Positions 16,559-25,112 are shown, counted from the stretch's first letter. The stretch: DNA of 38,805 nucleotides from Bacteroidales bacterium (GCA_017548505.1 JAFYZX010000027.1:1-38805); one strand, 5' to 3'. A program made the numbers and translations. The notes: generated by a model not told the origin, from the sequence alone.

Positions 16559-17245
16559 ATGAAAAAGTTATTTACCATTGTTATTCTCCCTATCATCATC
16601 ATCCTGTTGGGATACCTGATTGTAAAGGGCGTAATGAAACCTATCAAGTTCAACGAGGAAAGAGCTGCAAGAGAGCAGGTTGCAATTCAGAAACTGAAAG
16701 ACATCCGCGATCTCCAGGTTGCCTACAAGAACAAGTACGGAAAATTCGCCTCCACTCTGGATTCCCTGGCTGATTTCTACAAGAATGACAAGATGATCAT
16801 CAACATGCAGATCGGTTCCGTAAACGACTCCGCAATGGTTGCCCATACGGAAGCTGTAAGGAATGCCAACAAGAAGAACAAGCTCACAGACAAGGATCTG
16901 TACGAACTCTACAAGAAGGGCGACAAGAACCTTGTGTTCTCCATCAAGAGCGAAATTCCTGTAAAGGACACTCTGCTCAAGAGAGAAGACTTCAACGTTG
17001 ACCAGTTGGCAGACATTCCGTTCTCAGGTGGAGCCAAGATCGGTCTGAAGAGTATCGTAAAGCAGGTTTCAGGAGTGGATGTTCCTCTGTTTGAGGCAAC
17101 TATTCCTTTCAACGATCTTCTCAAAGGCATGGATCACCAGCTTCTGGTTAACCTCAACTGCGAGAAAGACAAGATGAACAAGTTCCCTGGCCTGAAGGTT
17201 GGAAGCATAGACGCTCCTAACAACAACGCAGGTAACTGGGAATAA
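16559..17245 (+). CDS. Conserved hypothetical protein with one N-terminal membrane helix
   Basis: 228 residues. One transmembrane helix (about 4-24, LFTIVILPIIIILLGYLIVKG) is followed by a basic, helical stretch (FNEERAAREQVAIQKLKDIRDLQVAYKNKYGKFASTLDSL). That stretch resembles the N-terminal helix and first loop of pilin/pseudopilin-like proteins. No G/E prepilin-peptidase site is obvious. The rest is soluble, with KGDKNLVFSIKSEIPVKDTLL. It is the first gene of a three-gene operon with a DUF3822-like protein and rsmD; its stop overlaps the next start by one base. Function unknown. Confidence 0.8.
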   Translation: MKKLFTIVILPIIIILLGYLIVKGVMKPIKFNEERAAREQVAIQKLKDIRDLQVAYKNKYGKFASTLDSLADFYKNDKMIINMQIGSVNDSAMVAHTEAVRNANKKNKLTDKDLYELYKKGDKNLVFSIKSEIPVKDTLLKREDFNVDQLADIPFSGGAKIGLKSIVKQVSGVDVPLFEATIPFNDLLKGMDHQLLVNLNCEKDKMNKFPGLKVGSIDAPNNNAGNWE

Positions 17246-17751
17246 TGTCCGAATACTCTCCGACACACTTATTCACTCTTGTACCTGAAGGTTTTTCAGA
17301 CAGGAAAAACCGGGAAACTATCTTCTGCACCTTATTCCCAACGGAAAAAGATGCAGAAGTTCTTTCTGTACCCGTCCCTCAGTATTCTGCGGTTCTGATA
17401 TACAGCTGGGAGGGCAGAAACCGCTCCATCGCTCCCGAGCCCGGCGTTCTGCCAACAGTCTTCAAGCATCTGAAAGACCTTTCCTCCCTAAAGGACCACA
17501 ACAAGCTCATCGTTGATTTTGACATAGACCGCAAGCAGACCTGCATCCTTCTGGCGGAAGGAGAAAGGCTGATCGCAGCAAACAGCTACCGCACTGTAGA
17601 TTTTCCTACAGCCGTTTACTATGTGCTGGAGCTTCTCAGCAAGAGCCAGATAAACCCCCAGCAGACAACAGTAAACCTCATAGGCAAGGCAGACGACTCC
17701 CAGCTGAAGATGCTCAAATCATACGTCAGGGACATAAAGCTCTGCCTCTAG
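17245..17751 (+). CDS. DUF3822-like protein
   Basis: 168 residues, cytosolic, no membrane helix. Pattern SVPVPQYSAVLIYSW, LIVDFDIDRKQTCILLAEGERLIAANSYRT and YYVLELLSKSQINPQ. This looks like the DUF3822 family (actin/hexokinase-like fold fragments) often found directly before rsmD in Bacteroidota. As I recall, family members are longer, so this one may be shortened. It starts in an overlap with the upstream stop (TAATG) and ends four bases before rsmD. Function unknown. Confidence 0.65.
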   Translation: MSEYSPTHLFTLVPEGFSDRKNRETIFCTLFPTEKDAEVLSVPVPQYSAVLIYSWEGRNRSIAPEPGVLPTVFKHLKDLSSLKDHNKLIVDFDIDRKQTCILLAEGERLIAANSYRTVDFPTAVYYVLELLSKSQINPQQTTVNLIGKADDSQLKMLKSYVRDIKLCL

Positions 17752-17755
17752 ACAC

Positions 17756-18292
17756 ATGAGAATAATCGGAGGAAAACTCAAGGGAAAGACCATCAACCCG
17801 CCGGTAGGCTACCCTGCCCGGCCAACTACGGATTTTGCCAAGGAGGGTCTTTTCAACATCCTGGAAAACGAGTACGAACTGGAAGGTTTCAGCCTCCTGG
17901 ATCTTTTCGGCGGCACAGGCAGCATCAGCGCTGAGTTTATCTCCAGAGGCGGGAAGGAAGCCATCTGCGTGGAAATGAACCGCAAAAACGCCTCTTTCAT
18001 AAGCAAGATGCACAAAAGCCTGGGCCTGAAGGAAATCCGCACCGTCCACAGCAATGTCTTCGATTTCCTGGACATCTGCAACCGCCAGTTCGATTTCATC
18101 TTCGCTGATCCTCCATACAAGCTGGAGGGCATAGACACCCTTCCGGACAAGATTTTCAACCGCGAGAACCCTATACTCAGCGGCCAGGGATATTTCATCC
18201 TGGAGCACGGGGCAGACTATGATTTTTCCGCCCATCCGCATTTCAAAAAGGAGCGGCATTACGGGAACGTGCATTTTTCATTTTTTTCTTAA
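17756..18292 (+). CDS. rsmD: 16S rRNA (guanine966-N2)-methyltransferase
   Basis: 178 residues, the normal RsmD length. The N-terminus MRIIGGKLKGKTINPP is diagnostic. The SAM-binding loop is LLDLFGGTGSISAE (about 48-60), and the catalytic motif is FADPPYKLEG (DPPY at 118-121), typical of N2-guanine/N6-adenine methyltransferases. It modifies G966 of 16S rRNA in the 30S subunit. It is the last gene of the operon; a tRNA-Asp with its own promoter follows. Confidence 0.95.
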   Translation: MRIIGGKLKGKTINPPVGYPARPTTDFAKEGLFNILENEYELEGFSLLDLFGGTGSISAEFISRGGKEAICVEMNRKNASFISKMHKSLGLKEIRTVHSNVFDFLDICNRQFDFIFADPPYKLEGIDTLPDKIFNRENPILSGQGYFILEHGADYDFSAHPHFKKERHYGNVHFSFFS

Positions 18293-18297
18293 AACCG

Positions 18298-18328
18298 TTT
18301 GCACATTCCAAAAAGATATCTATATTTG
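18298..18328 (+). promoter_or_regulatory. Consensus promoter of tRNA-Asp
   Basis: TTTG (18298-18301), 19 bases, TATATTTG (18321-18328). This is an exact match to the Bacteroides -33/-7 pattern, placing the start near 18335, about 11 bases before the mature tRNA. The -33 box begins six bases after the rsmD stop. Confidence 0.75.
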
Positions 18329-18345
18329 CACTCCCAAAACGGAAT

Positions 18346-18420
18346 GGTGCGTTAGTTCAGTTTGGTTAGAATGCCTGCCTGTCACGCAGGAGGTCACGAG
18401 TTCGAGCCTCGTACGCACCG
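18346..18420 (+). tRNA. tRNA-Asp (anticodon GTC)
   Basis: 75 nt with a complete cloverleaf. The acceptor GGTGCGT pairs with ACGCACC, discriminator G73. The D-stem is GTTC/GAAT (one G-U), the anticodon stem CCTGC/GCAGG with loop CTGTCAC (anticodon GTC), and the T-stem ACGAG/CTCGT with loop TTCGAGC. G73 is expected for aspartate. The CCA end is not encoded (next bases are CAA). Confidence 0.96.
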
Positions 18421-18421
18421 C

Positions 18422-18455
18422 AAAAAACGGATGGTCAACCGGCCATCCGTTTTTT
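18422..18455 (+). terminator. Intrinsic terminator after tRNA-Asp
   Basis: The arms AAAAAACGGATGG (18422-18434) and CCATCCGTTTTTT (18443-18455) pair perfectly around an 8-nt loop and end in six T. The A-run/T-run symmetry would also allow stopping on the minus strand, toward the tRNA. Confidence 0.85.
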
Positions 18456-18478
18456 GTTATTGCAATCTAATTCTCAGC

Positions 18479-18594
18479 GCATTGCCATTGCCTTGCAAAT
18501 TGCCTGTGGCCGCCCATGGCCTCATGAATGGGTGGACTGCCATAAGGCAGGACGGGACGAGCGAAGCGAGGGCAATGCAAGGCAATGGCAATGC
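18479..18594. repeat. 116-bp structured palindromic element
   Basis: Outer arms of 19 bp (18479-18497 and 18576-18594) are perfectly complementary. They extend by five more pairs (18500-18504 with 18571-18575) after a 2-nt bulge. Inside are smaller hairpins: GGCC...GGCC (18508-18521), CCCAT...ATGGG and CTGCC-ATAA-GGCAG. The arms contain repeated ATTGCC units, and the right flank has GAGCGAAGCGAG. It lies between the tRNA terminator and the 3' end of a convergent gene. It may be a REP/MITE-like element, a bidirectional terminator or a small structured RNA; no coding sequence is seen. Confidence 0.65.
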
Positions 18595-18602
18595 AGAGGC
18601 GG

Positions 18603-20666
18603 CTATCGCCTGAGGCGGTAAGGTTTAGAATGCTTGGACTTCTTTATCACAGGTCCCATGCACTTTCTTTTTCCGCCGGCGGACTTGGTAGAAGGGGCAC
18701 CGGAGGCGTATGTATTGGTTCTGTCTGTATCCCTGGACATGAAGTCTTCCAGAGTTGGAGTCTCTCCGGCAGTCAATTTAATTCTTGTGTAAATCTTCCA
18801 GCGGCTTATGGTGTTGAAATGAGGAATGTTATCCACCATGCAGCTGGTATATTCGGAACGGTAGATTCCCTTTCCGTAATATGCACTGCCCGAATAGAGT
18901 TTAATGCTCGCGCCGCTGTAATCGCTCCTGGCTGCAAAGGTATTCCAGTTTACACCCTCTACCTTAGGAGTAAGGGTCAGGTTGCAGTGCTCGGAATCAG
19001 AATACCAGTTGTTAGCTGAAGAATTCCACTGAGGCAGATAAGAATTACATAAAGCCCCCATTGCCTGCCACTCCCTAAAGCTTTCTTGATCGTCTCTAGG
19101 ATACTTCTGTGTATCATAATAAACGTATTCGTCGTCAAGAAGCCCGAATCCATGCCCGCCGAACTCGTGCCTGAGAGTAAATGCAAATCCGTCGTATGCG
19201 CTGTATGAAGGCTGGCGGGCCGGAGTCTGTGCAATGGAAACTATATTCATTCCTCCATTGGCCTCGAACCATATATTGGTACCGGCGTATGCGTATGCGT
19301 TTATTATGATGCTTACAGGACACCAGGAAAGATTATTCCATGTTTGATTTTCTGTACTTCCCTTGATACCAGGGCACTTGGCCGCATATTCCTCAACAAT
19401 GTCCGCGTCACAGTCTATTCCTGTGGAATTTCCTCCCTCCCAGGTGCACTTGAACTTGGTATCCACCTTTGTCTTCGGTTTATCATAGCTGTCTCCGATA
19501 CTCATTCCGGCCTCGTTGGAATAAGCCGCAACTACATAAACCGTAAAATAACTTGTATAGGATTTGAACGGTTCATATTCGAACAAAGCCTTGATTCCAT
19601 CCTTGATTTCCTTCTCAAACTGTCCTCCGTAAGTAAACAGGTCTTGAGTGTAACCGTCTCCCGTGTAAATCAGTTTTATCGGCCTTGGAGTAGAACCAAG
19701 GGTTACCTCTGTAACGGAACCGTCCTGGTTTACGTTATACTGCTTAACCTCCCCATCGGCCCATTTGTTCTTGCCGCTCCCGGTAGTGAATGTAACAACA
19801 TCGCTTTCCGTCTTTCCGCCTTCCAGACCGTCATCAGCCACAACCTTATAATAGTATTTGGTATTCTTGTCCATTTCTGTTGTATTGGACAAAGAGGTGC
19901 TTTTGGTGCTCCCGACTGTGGTCCAGCTGCTGTTGTCTTTGGAGATCATTACCTTATATGTAATCTCGTCTCCATTGGGATCCGTAGAGGCAGTCCAGGA
20001 AAAAGTGGTTAAAGTTGCCACATTGCTTCCGCTTGGCTGCAGGTTAGTCGGCTTGGTTGGAGGAAGATTAGGGGCCGCCTCCTTGGTAAGCGTATAATAA
20101 ACGGACTTTTTGCCGCATTTTACCGTCAGGAAAGTCTGGGCCTTGGTCTTGCCCGAATACGCTCCGGTGGTAACGGTAACCGTAGCGTCCTTGCTCCCGG
20201 ATGCCGGAGAAACACTTGTAAGCCAGTCCGGTTTTGGGGAAGGAAGAGTTATACTCCAATCTCCGTTGCAAACCACCTGGAATGTGATGGTCTTTCCTGC
20301 CTCGTAAGAAACGCTCCCGGAAGTTGGAGACAAAGCCAAATCGGCCTCTGCGGCAGTCAAGGCAACGGTTGCGGCTTTGGTTTTACCCTGAATCTTGAGG
20401 AATCCGGAAATCGGAGAGGAACCCGCCGTAACGGTAACTATCCCGTTTTTGCTTCCCGTTGTCGGGCTGGCGGTAAATCCGGAAGGAGCGCTAACCGTCC
20501 ATGCCACGTTGGAAGTGATATTAATTGTCCCCGATGAATTAGGAAGCAGAGACAGCGTGGTCGGATTCACGCTAAGTGTTTCAGCTTCCGGCTTGTCTCC
20601 CTTTCCCTTGCAGGAGACAGCAATCAACGCGGCAAGAACAATTGCCGCAAATCCTACTTTTCTCAT
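18603..20666 (-). CDS. Secreted lipoprotein: BACON-like domains, FN3, M64 metalloprotease
   Basis: 687 residues. The lipoprotein signal ends LIAVSC (Cys19). Two Ig-like BACON-type repeats follow (about 30-115 and 115-205; e.g. VAWTVSAPSGFTASP and GDWSITLPSPKPDWL). Next is a fibronectin III domain (about 205-300, with FSWTASTDPNGDEITYKV), then a peptidase M64 domain. Its zinc motif HEFGGHGFGLLDDEY is at about 500-514 (HExxH with downstream Asp/Glu). M64 peptidases include the Clostridium ramosum IgA peptidase; Bacteroides homologues are often BACON-linked. It is probably exported and surface-bound, with BACON domains for glycan or mucin contact. IgA as substrate is not shown. The C-terminal tail is very basic (KRKC...KKSKHSKPYRLRR). 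Confidence 0.85.
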   Translation of the reverse strand: MRKVGFAAIVLAALIAVSCKGKGDKPEAETLSVNPTTLSLLPNSSGTINITSNVAWTVSAPSGFTASPTTGSKNGIVTVTAGSSPISGFLKIQGKTKAATVALTAAEADLALSPTSGSVSYEAGKTITFQVVCNGDWSITLPSPKPDWLTSVSPASGSKDATVTVTTGAYSGKTKAQTFLTVKCGKKSVYYTLTKEAAPNLPPTKPTNLQPSGSNVATLTTFSWTASTDPNGDEITYKVMISKDNSSWTTVGSTKSTSLSNTTEMDKNTKYYYKVVADDGLEGGKTESDVVTFTTGSGKNKWADGEVKQYNVNQDGSVTEVTLGSTPRPIKLIYTGDGYTQDLFTYGGQFEKEIKDGIKALFEYEPFKSYTSYFTVYVVAAYSNEAGMSIGDSYDKPKTKVDTKFKCTWEGGNSTGIDCDADIVEEYAAKCPGIKGSTENQTWNNLSWCPVSIIINAYAYAGTNIWFEANGGMNIVSIAQTPARQPSYSAYDGFAFTLRHEFGGHGFGLLDDEYVYYDTQKYPRDDQESFREWQAMGALCNSYLPQWNSSANNWYSDSEHCNLTLTPKVEGVNWNTFAARSDYSGASIKLYSGSAYYGKGIYRSEYTSCMVDNIPHFNTISRWKIYTRIKLTAGETPTLEDFMSRDTDRTNTYASGAPSTKSAGGKRKCMGPVIKKSKHSKPYRLRR

Positions 20667-20675
20667 AACAAGCTA

Positions 20676-20683
20676 CAAATATA
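20676..20683 (-). promoter_or_regulatory. Probable -7 box of the M64 lipoprotein gene
   Basis: TATATTTG on the minus strand, 9 bases before the ATG. It allows only a very short leader. No well-spaced TTTG is seen, so this rests on the -7 match alone. Confidence 0.4.
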
Positions 20684-20693
20684 GCAGAAAAAC

Positions 20694-22442
20694 CTATTCA
20701 ATCCTGACACCCTGATCGCTGAGCATCTTCAGGCCAATCTCCTTAAGCTTGAATTTCTGAATCTTGCCGCTGCCGGTAAGAGGATACTCGTCCACAAAGA
20801 GAACGTATTTAGGTATCTTGAATCTTGAAATCTTTCCCATACAGTAATCACGCACTATTTCAGGTGTCAGGCCGGCTCCCTCTTTCTGGATTATATACGC
20901 CGCCACAACCTCACCGTACTTCTTGGAAGGCAATCCTGCAACCTGAACATCCTGGACTCCGGGAAGATGATACAGGAACTCCTCTATCTCCCTCGGGTAG
21001 ATATTCTCCCCTCCTCTAATTATCATATCCTTGATTCTGCCTGTTACCCTGAAGTTTCCGTTCTCGTCAAGATAGCCCAAGTCTCCGGAATGGAGCCACC
21101 CGTCCTTGTCGATAGTCTCGGCCGTGGCTTCCGGATTATTGTAATAGCCGGCCATATTGTTGTAGCCGCGGTTGCAGAATTCCCCAATCTCTCCCACATC
21201 GCAGAAGCGTCCGGTTCCCGGCTCTATAATCTTGACTTCCGTATGCTCAAATTCGTAACCCACAGTAGTGCAGCGCTCCTCGAAGGTCTGCTCATATCTG
21301 GTATGTGTCATTCCGGGCGAAGCCTCCGTCAGGCCATAAACACTGGTAACCCTCATATACATCTTGTCCTCCACCTCACGCATAAGCTCGATCGGACAGA
21401 GGGCACCGGCCATGATTCCCACTCTGAGACTCCTGAGATTGAACATCTTGAACATAGGGTGAGTGAGCATCGCGATATACATTGTAGGCACTCCATAGAC
21501 AGATGTGCACTTCTCGCGGTGAATGGAAGCCAGCACCACCAGAGGATCGAATCTCTCCACCATTATCTGGGTGCATCCGTGAGTAATGACATTCATCGTG
21601 GCCAGCACTATTCCAAAGCAATGGAACAGCGGAACGCAGCAGCAGAGCCTGTCGGATGAAGAGAAAAGCATGTGCTCGCCGGTCAGAAAACCGTTGTTGG
21701 TAATGTTGCGGTGCGTAAGCATCACTCCTTTAGGGAAACCTGTCGTCCCCGATGTGTACTGCATATTGACCACATCGTTGCTCTTCACCTGACCTTTCAG
21801 CCTGTCGAGTTCAGTGTCCTCCGTGTTTTCGCCGAGAATAAGAAGTTCCTGAGTGTTGTACATCCCGCGGTACTTCTCCTGGCCGATGAAAACCACGTTC
21901 TTCAGATATGGGAAACGCCTGCTCTCCAGTTTGCCTCTCTCGCATTCCCTGAGTTCAGGCAGCATCTTGTAGGTCATTCCGAGAAAATCCGTATCCCTGT
22001 CGCGGTCTATGATGCACAGAGTATGAAGGTCTGCGTCTTTGCAAAGATACTCCAGCTCGTTCTGCTGATAATTCGTGTTAACGGTAACGCACACCGCTCC
22101 AATCTTGGCGCAGGCATACATAACTGTCAGCCAGTCAGGGACATTTGTCGCCCAAATGCCAACGTGTGTTCCACGAGTCACTCCTATTCCGATAAATCCT
22201 TTCGCCAAAGTGTCCACACGATGATTCAGCTGGGAGTAAGTGAACCTCAGGTCACGGTCTGAATAGACCAGAGCCTCTCTGTCCGGACATTCGCAGGCCC
22301 ATTTTTCAAGCCACTGGCCGATTGTCCTGTCAGAAAGCGGAAGTTCACGGCTTTTTCTTCTTAGCCTTTTCTGGATGTCGGCCAGAATATCCGAAACCCT
22401 TCTGGAAGCGGAACTGCGGAACTTCTTTTTAGAATCTGCCAT
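20694..22442 (-). CDS. AMP-forming acyl-CoA synthetase
   Basis: 582 residues. The ATP/AMP motif YTSGTTGFPKGVMLTHRN is at about 230, with YGLTEASPGMT (A5-like), DGWLHSGDLGYLDENG (A7), GRIKDMIIRGGENIYPREIE (A8) and the C-terminal Lys in LTGSGKIQKFKLK. This is a fatty- or carboxylic-acid:CoA ligase of the FadD/AcsM type, converting acid, ATP and CoA to acyl-CoA, AMP and PPi in the cytosol. It follows an XRE-cupin regulator gene by 16 bases, a pairing that suggests co-regulation. The chain-length substrate is not determined. Confidence 0.9.
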   Translation of the reverse strand: MADSKKKFRSSASRRVSDILADIQKRLRRKSRELPLSDRTIGQWLEKWACECPDREALVYSDRDLRFTYSQLNHRVDTLAKGFIGIGVTRGTHVGIWATNVPDWLTVMYACAKIGAVCVTVNTNYQQNELEYLCKDADLHTLCIIDRDRDTDFLGMTYKMLPELRECERGKLESRRFPYLKNVVFIGQEKYRGMYNTQELLILGENTEDTELDRLKGQVKSNDVVNMQYTSGTTGFPKGVMLTHRNITNNGFLTGEHMLFSSSDRLCCCVPLFHCFGIVLATMNVITHGCTQIMVERFDPLVVLASIHREKCTSVYGVPTMYIAMLTHPMFKMFNLRSLRVGIMAGALCPIELMREVEDKMYMRVTSVYGLTEASPGMTHTRYEQTFEERCTTVGYEFEHTEVKIIEPGTGRFCDVGEIGEFCNRGYNNMAGYYNNPEATAETIDKDGWLHSGDLGYLDENGNFRVTGRIKDMIIRGGENIYPREIEEFLYHLPGVQDVQVAGLPSKKYGEVVAAYIIQKEGAGLTPEIVRDYCMGKISRFKIPKYVLFVDEYPLTGSGKIQKFKLKEIGLKMLSDQGVRIE

Positions 22443-22458
22443 AGATAATCCAAGGGTA

Positions 22459-23034
22459 TTAAGCAGGGAAATATGTTACCGCAAGTATCCTGCAGGGTTT
22501 CTTCTTGAGAGCCGAAGCAAGATGATGAGGAACTATCGAATCGTAATAAATGCTCTGCCCAGGCTTGAGGACATAAACCTGCTTTCCGTATCCGACTTCA
22601 AGCTTGCCGTCGAGCACAAGCAGGAACTCCTCCCCTTCGTGGGATGCATAGTATTTCTTTCCCCCGGCCGGGTCCAGCACAACTACAGTAGCATCCATCT
22701 GCCTGTTTTTCTTCTGCGATGAAAGGGAAAAGAAGTGCATGTGATCCCTTCCGGCGCTACGGCCTCGGATGCCGTTTACCCTTCTCCTCGACTTGAGAGA
22801 TGAAACAACCGGAGAAAGATCTTCCTCCCCGTCCAGGAAAGTTCCTGTTCTGATTCCTAATACTTTTGAAATTTTAGACACATTACCAAGATTCGGTGTA
22901 TCATCATCATTTTCAATTTCTTTCAGATAAGATTTGCTTAATCCTGTTTCTTTCTTGATATCTTCAACCGTCATTCTCTTGGCTTCACGGACCGATTTTA
23001 TCCGGTTACCAATTTTAGTATCGACCCTGTTCAT
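22459..23034 (-). CDS. XRE-family regulator with C-terminal cupin
   Basis: 191 residues from the ATG at 23034. An in-frame extension to 23145 encodes an unlikely Cys/Phe-rich stretch and was rejected. The helix-turn-helix (about 6-62) has VREAKRMTVEDIKKETGLSKSYLKEIEN. The cupin domain (about 115-188) has HEGEEFLLVLDGKLEV and LKPGQSIYYDSIVPHHL. This architecture binds a small ligand and acts as repressor or activator of the adjacent operon, so it probably controls the acyl-CoA ligase. The divergent gap to the LysR gene is 187 bases. Confidence 0.88.
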   Translation of the reverse strand: MNRVDTKIGNRIKSVREAKRMTVEDIKKETGLSKSYLKEIENDDDTPNLGNVSKISKVLGIRTGTFLDGEEDLSPVVSSLKSRRRVNGIRGRSAGRDHMHFFSLSSQKKNRQMDATVVVLDPAGGKKYYASHEGEEFLLVLDGKLEVGYGKQVYVLKPGQSIYYDSIVPHHLASALKKKPCRILAVTYFPA

Positions 23035-23221
23035 TATACTTTTCTTATAAAAACGAAGCAATTTTAGTAAAAATTTTCCTAACCACAGACAAAAAGCGTA
23101 CCTAAAGCAAGTATAGCAAAGGAACTCCCGGATAACAAATTGCAAGCTTTGGAACTAATTCAAAAATATTATATCTTAGATGTTGCTTTAGAAGGCACAC
23201 CAAATCAATAAAAAGTAACCT

Positions 23222-24127
23222 ATGGATTTCAGACTGAAAGTTTTTATTACGGCAGCCGAGTTTCTGAACTTTAGCCGCACTGCCGAGACCCTGGGCATCT
23301 CCCAGCCGGCCGTCAGCAAGCACATCCAGACTCTCGAAGACGAATACAAGGTAGAACTGTTTTCCCGTCAGGGCAACAGATACCACCTGACCTACAGCGG
23401 AGAAATCCTGCTGGAGAAGGCAAAGAAGATACTTGACCTTTACAAGGAAATGGCCCAGGAAGCCTCCCTGCTTTCCACCGTTACGGAAGGAAGCTTCACA
23501 ATCGGAATCCCTCGAGCCCTGTACTTTGGAATGTTCCCCGATTTTGCCGCCGACTGGTGCCGCCTCTCCCCCAAGAGCAGTATCAGCCACAAGATTCTGG
23601 ATCTTAAACAAATCGAAAGGTCTGTCAACAATGGCGAAGCAAGTGTCGGCATCAAGGCGGGCGGAAAGGAAGAGGATCTGGACTATTTCTTCACAGACAC
23701 TCTGCTTGCGGTTTCCCCATCTGAAATCAAAGAAAACCAGTATATAGACATCGCGGAGACAAGGCTTCTCCTATATGAAGGAGACCCTGAAACTTCAGCG
23801 GAAATCTCAGCGATGCTTTCGGAGGCAGGAATCAACCCTTCCACCCTCAATATTGCGGCCACAATGAAAGACCCGTCCTCAGCGATTAAATTCCTCGTGG
23901 AATATGGACGTGGCACTTCCTCCACAGCCCCGCCTCTAGTCTCCTTCCTCTGGAAGAGCCAGGTTTACAGATTGTTAAATAAAGGTATCCTGAAGCCAGT
24001 CTCCATCACTGAACTGGAAGATATTGCAAAAATCAAACGGCGATACTCAGTGTGCAGGAATCAGGAGAACAGCATTCCTACATTCACATCTTTTGCCCGC
24101 GGCTGGGCTCACTCTTCCAGTCTGTAA
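23222..24127 (+). CDS. LysR-family transcriptional regulator
   Basis: 301 residues. The N-terminal winged HTH is [40 protein letters not shown], a standard LysR domain. A substrate-binding domain follows from about residue 90 to 290. Such proteins are tetrameric regulators, often of a divergent or adjacent gene. The target is unclear: it is divergent from the XRE-cupin/ligase operon and convergent with an acyltransferase gene. Its last 19 bases overlap the 3' end of that opposite-strand gene. Confidence 0.92.
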   Translation: MDFRLKVFITAAEFLNFSRTAETLGISQPAVSKHIQTLEDEYKVELFSRQGNRYHLTYSGEILLEKAKKILDLYKEMAQEASLLSTVTEGSFTIGIPRALYFGMFPDFAADWCRLSPKSSISHKILDLKQIERSVNNGEASVGIKAGGKEEDLDYFFTDTLLAVSPSEIKENQYIDIAETRLLLYEGDPETSAEISAMLSEAGINPSTLNIAATMKDPSSAIKFLVEYGRGTSSTAPPLVSFLWKSQVYRLLNKGILKPVSITELEDIAKIKRRYSVCRNQENSIPTFTSFARGWAHSSSL

Positions 24128-24702
24128 ACCATCTTGTTGTAGAGCTTGTACCTCTGCCCGGTTTCCGGGCAGACGGCTATCATGTCTCCGCCTTTCTCCT
24201 TCTTGAAAAGCAGCCGGCAGCCCCTTTCGCTCATCCAGCCGATCTGGCGTGCAGGATTCCCTACAACCAGAGCGTATGGAAGCACGTCTTTAGTGATAAC
24301 AGCCCCGGCTCCAATGAAAGCATACTCACCTATGTTATGTCCACAAACAATTGTTGCATTTGCCCCTATCGTAGCGCCCTTACCCACCATCGTCCTGCGG
24401 TAGCTATCCTTGCGGCTAACAGCGCTTCTCGGATTTACCACATTGGTGAACACGCAGCTCGGGCCCAGAAAAACATCATCCGCGCAAATGACTCCCGTAT
24501 AGACAGATACGTTGTTCTGAACCTTGCAGTTTTTCCCAAGGGTAACACCGGGTGAAATAACCACATTCTGTCCTATATTGCACTTTTCTCCCAAAACGGC
24601 ACCTTCCATAATGTGGGAAAAATGCCAGATCTTGCAGCCTTCACCAATTGTGCATCCTTCATCTATCACCGCCGTCGGGTGAGCAAAATACTTTTCTTCC
24701 AT
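24109..24702 (-). CDS. Left-handed beta-helix sugar N-acyltransferase (WbpD/WlbB-like)
   Basis: 197 residues from the ATG at 24702. Hexapeptide repeats run over most of the length (IGEGCKI, LGEKCNI, LGKNCKV, IGANATI), with [13 protein letters not shown] and [13 protein letters not shown]. The tail has [13 protein letters not shown], all typical of UDP-2-acetamido-3-amino-2,3-dideoxy-glucuronate N-acetyltransferases. These act in surface polysaccharide sugar synthesis. A longer ORF start at 24783 lies upstream of the predicted transcription start and was rejected. No other sugar-nucleotide genes are visible nearby, so the gene may be an orphan. Confidence 0.87.
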   Translation of the reverse strand: MEEKYFAHPTAVIDEGCTIGEGCKIWHFSHIMEGAVLGEKCNIGQNVVISPGVTLGKNCKVQNNVSVYTGVICADDVFLGPSCVFTNVVNPRSAVSRKDSYRRTMVGKGATIGANATIVCGHNIGEYAFIGAGAVITKDVLPYALVVGNPARQIGWMSERGCRLLFKKEKGGDMIAVCPETGQRYKLYNKMVYRLEE

Positions 24703-24706
24703 ACAA

Positions 24707-24714
24707 CAAATATA
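24707..24714 (-). promoter_or_regulatory. Second possible -7 box before the acyltransferase
   Basis: TATATTTG on the minus strand directly before the ATG at 24702. If used, the mRNA would be leaderless. No matched -33 box. Confidence 0.25.
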
Positions 24715-24780
24715 AACAATCCTTTGCTTCTGGTAGTGTTTCAAAAAGTGTGTCTGGGAATCTGTTCCCTTAAAGACACT

Positions 24781-24812
24781 CAAATTTAGTTTTATTTTTC
24801 AAGCATAACAAA
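24781..24812 (-). promoter_or_regulatory. Outward promoter within the IS remnant
   Basis: On the minus strand TTTG (24812-24809), 20 bases, TAAATTTG (24788-24781). This is full consensus, with a predicted start near 24774. It reads out through the left inverted repeat into the acyltransferase gene with a leader of about 72 nt. Confidence 0.6.
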
Positions 24813-24894
24813 ACACCTTTTTGTTCCCAACAGGAAACAACGTGGTATCTGTCTGTATTCCAGGCAGCATACGGTTGTATGATGTCTTATCCAT
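24799..24894 (-). pseudogene. Short ORF in IS remnant, possible transposase C-terminal scrap
   Basis: 31 codons (MDKTSYNRMLPGIQTDTTLF...), in another frame than the transposase N-terminal fragment. It may be the decayed downstream part of the transposase or chance; no domain can be named. Confidence 0.25.
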
Positions 24895-24917
24895 AGCAGT
24901 CCTTCCCATAAGCACTA

Positions 24918-25112
24918 TCACAGGCCATGACCATAGGTGTGACCGAGGCGGTAGCCGTTACCCTTGTTTCCGTCCTGTTTTTCACTGAGATAGGTGCTGC
25001 GCTCTGCGAGCATAAGGCTCTCCAGCATTATCTCCATAAGATCGTGCAAGCCATTTTCTCGCTCTGCATGCTTGCACATTAACTCAGAAAGTTGTTCCTT
25101 TGTAAAAGTCAT
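24918..25112 (-). pseudogene. IS256-family transposase N-terminal fragment
   Basis: 64 residues. The segment LHDLMEIMLESLMLAERSTYL and KQDGNKGNGYR...YGHG match the start of mutator-type (IS256) transposases, where the family continues with the DDE core. Here it stops right after YGHGL, so no catalytic residues remain. The gene points left, with its 5' end near the right inverted repeat, as expected for an intact element. Confidence 0.75.

Noticed and set aside
18479..18594. Retron, CRISPR or riboswitch reading of the palindrome
   Set aside because: No reverse transcriptase, no spaced repeats and no downstream sense gene to regulate.
23034..23145. N-terminal extension of the XRE-cupin protein
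   Set aside because: The extra 37 residues are Cys/Phe-rich and unlike the family; the HTH begins right after the ATG at 23034.
24702..24783. Longer start for the acyltransferase
   Set aside because: It would begin upstream of the predicted transcription start, and the family N-terminus matches the ATG at 24702.
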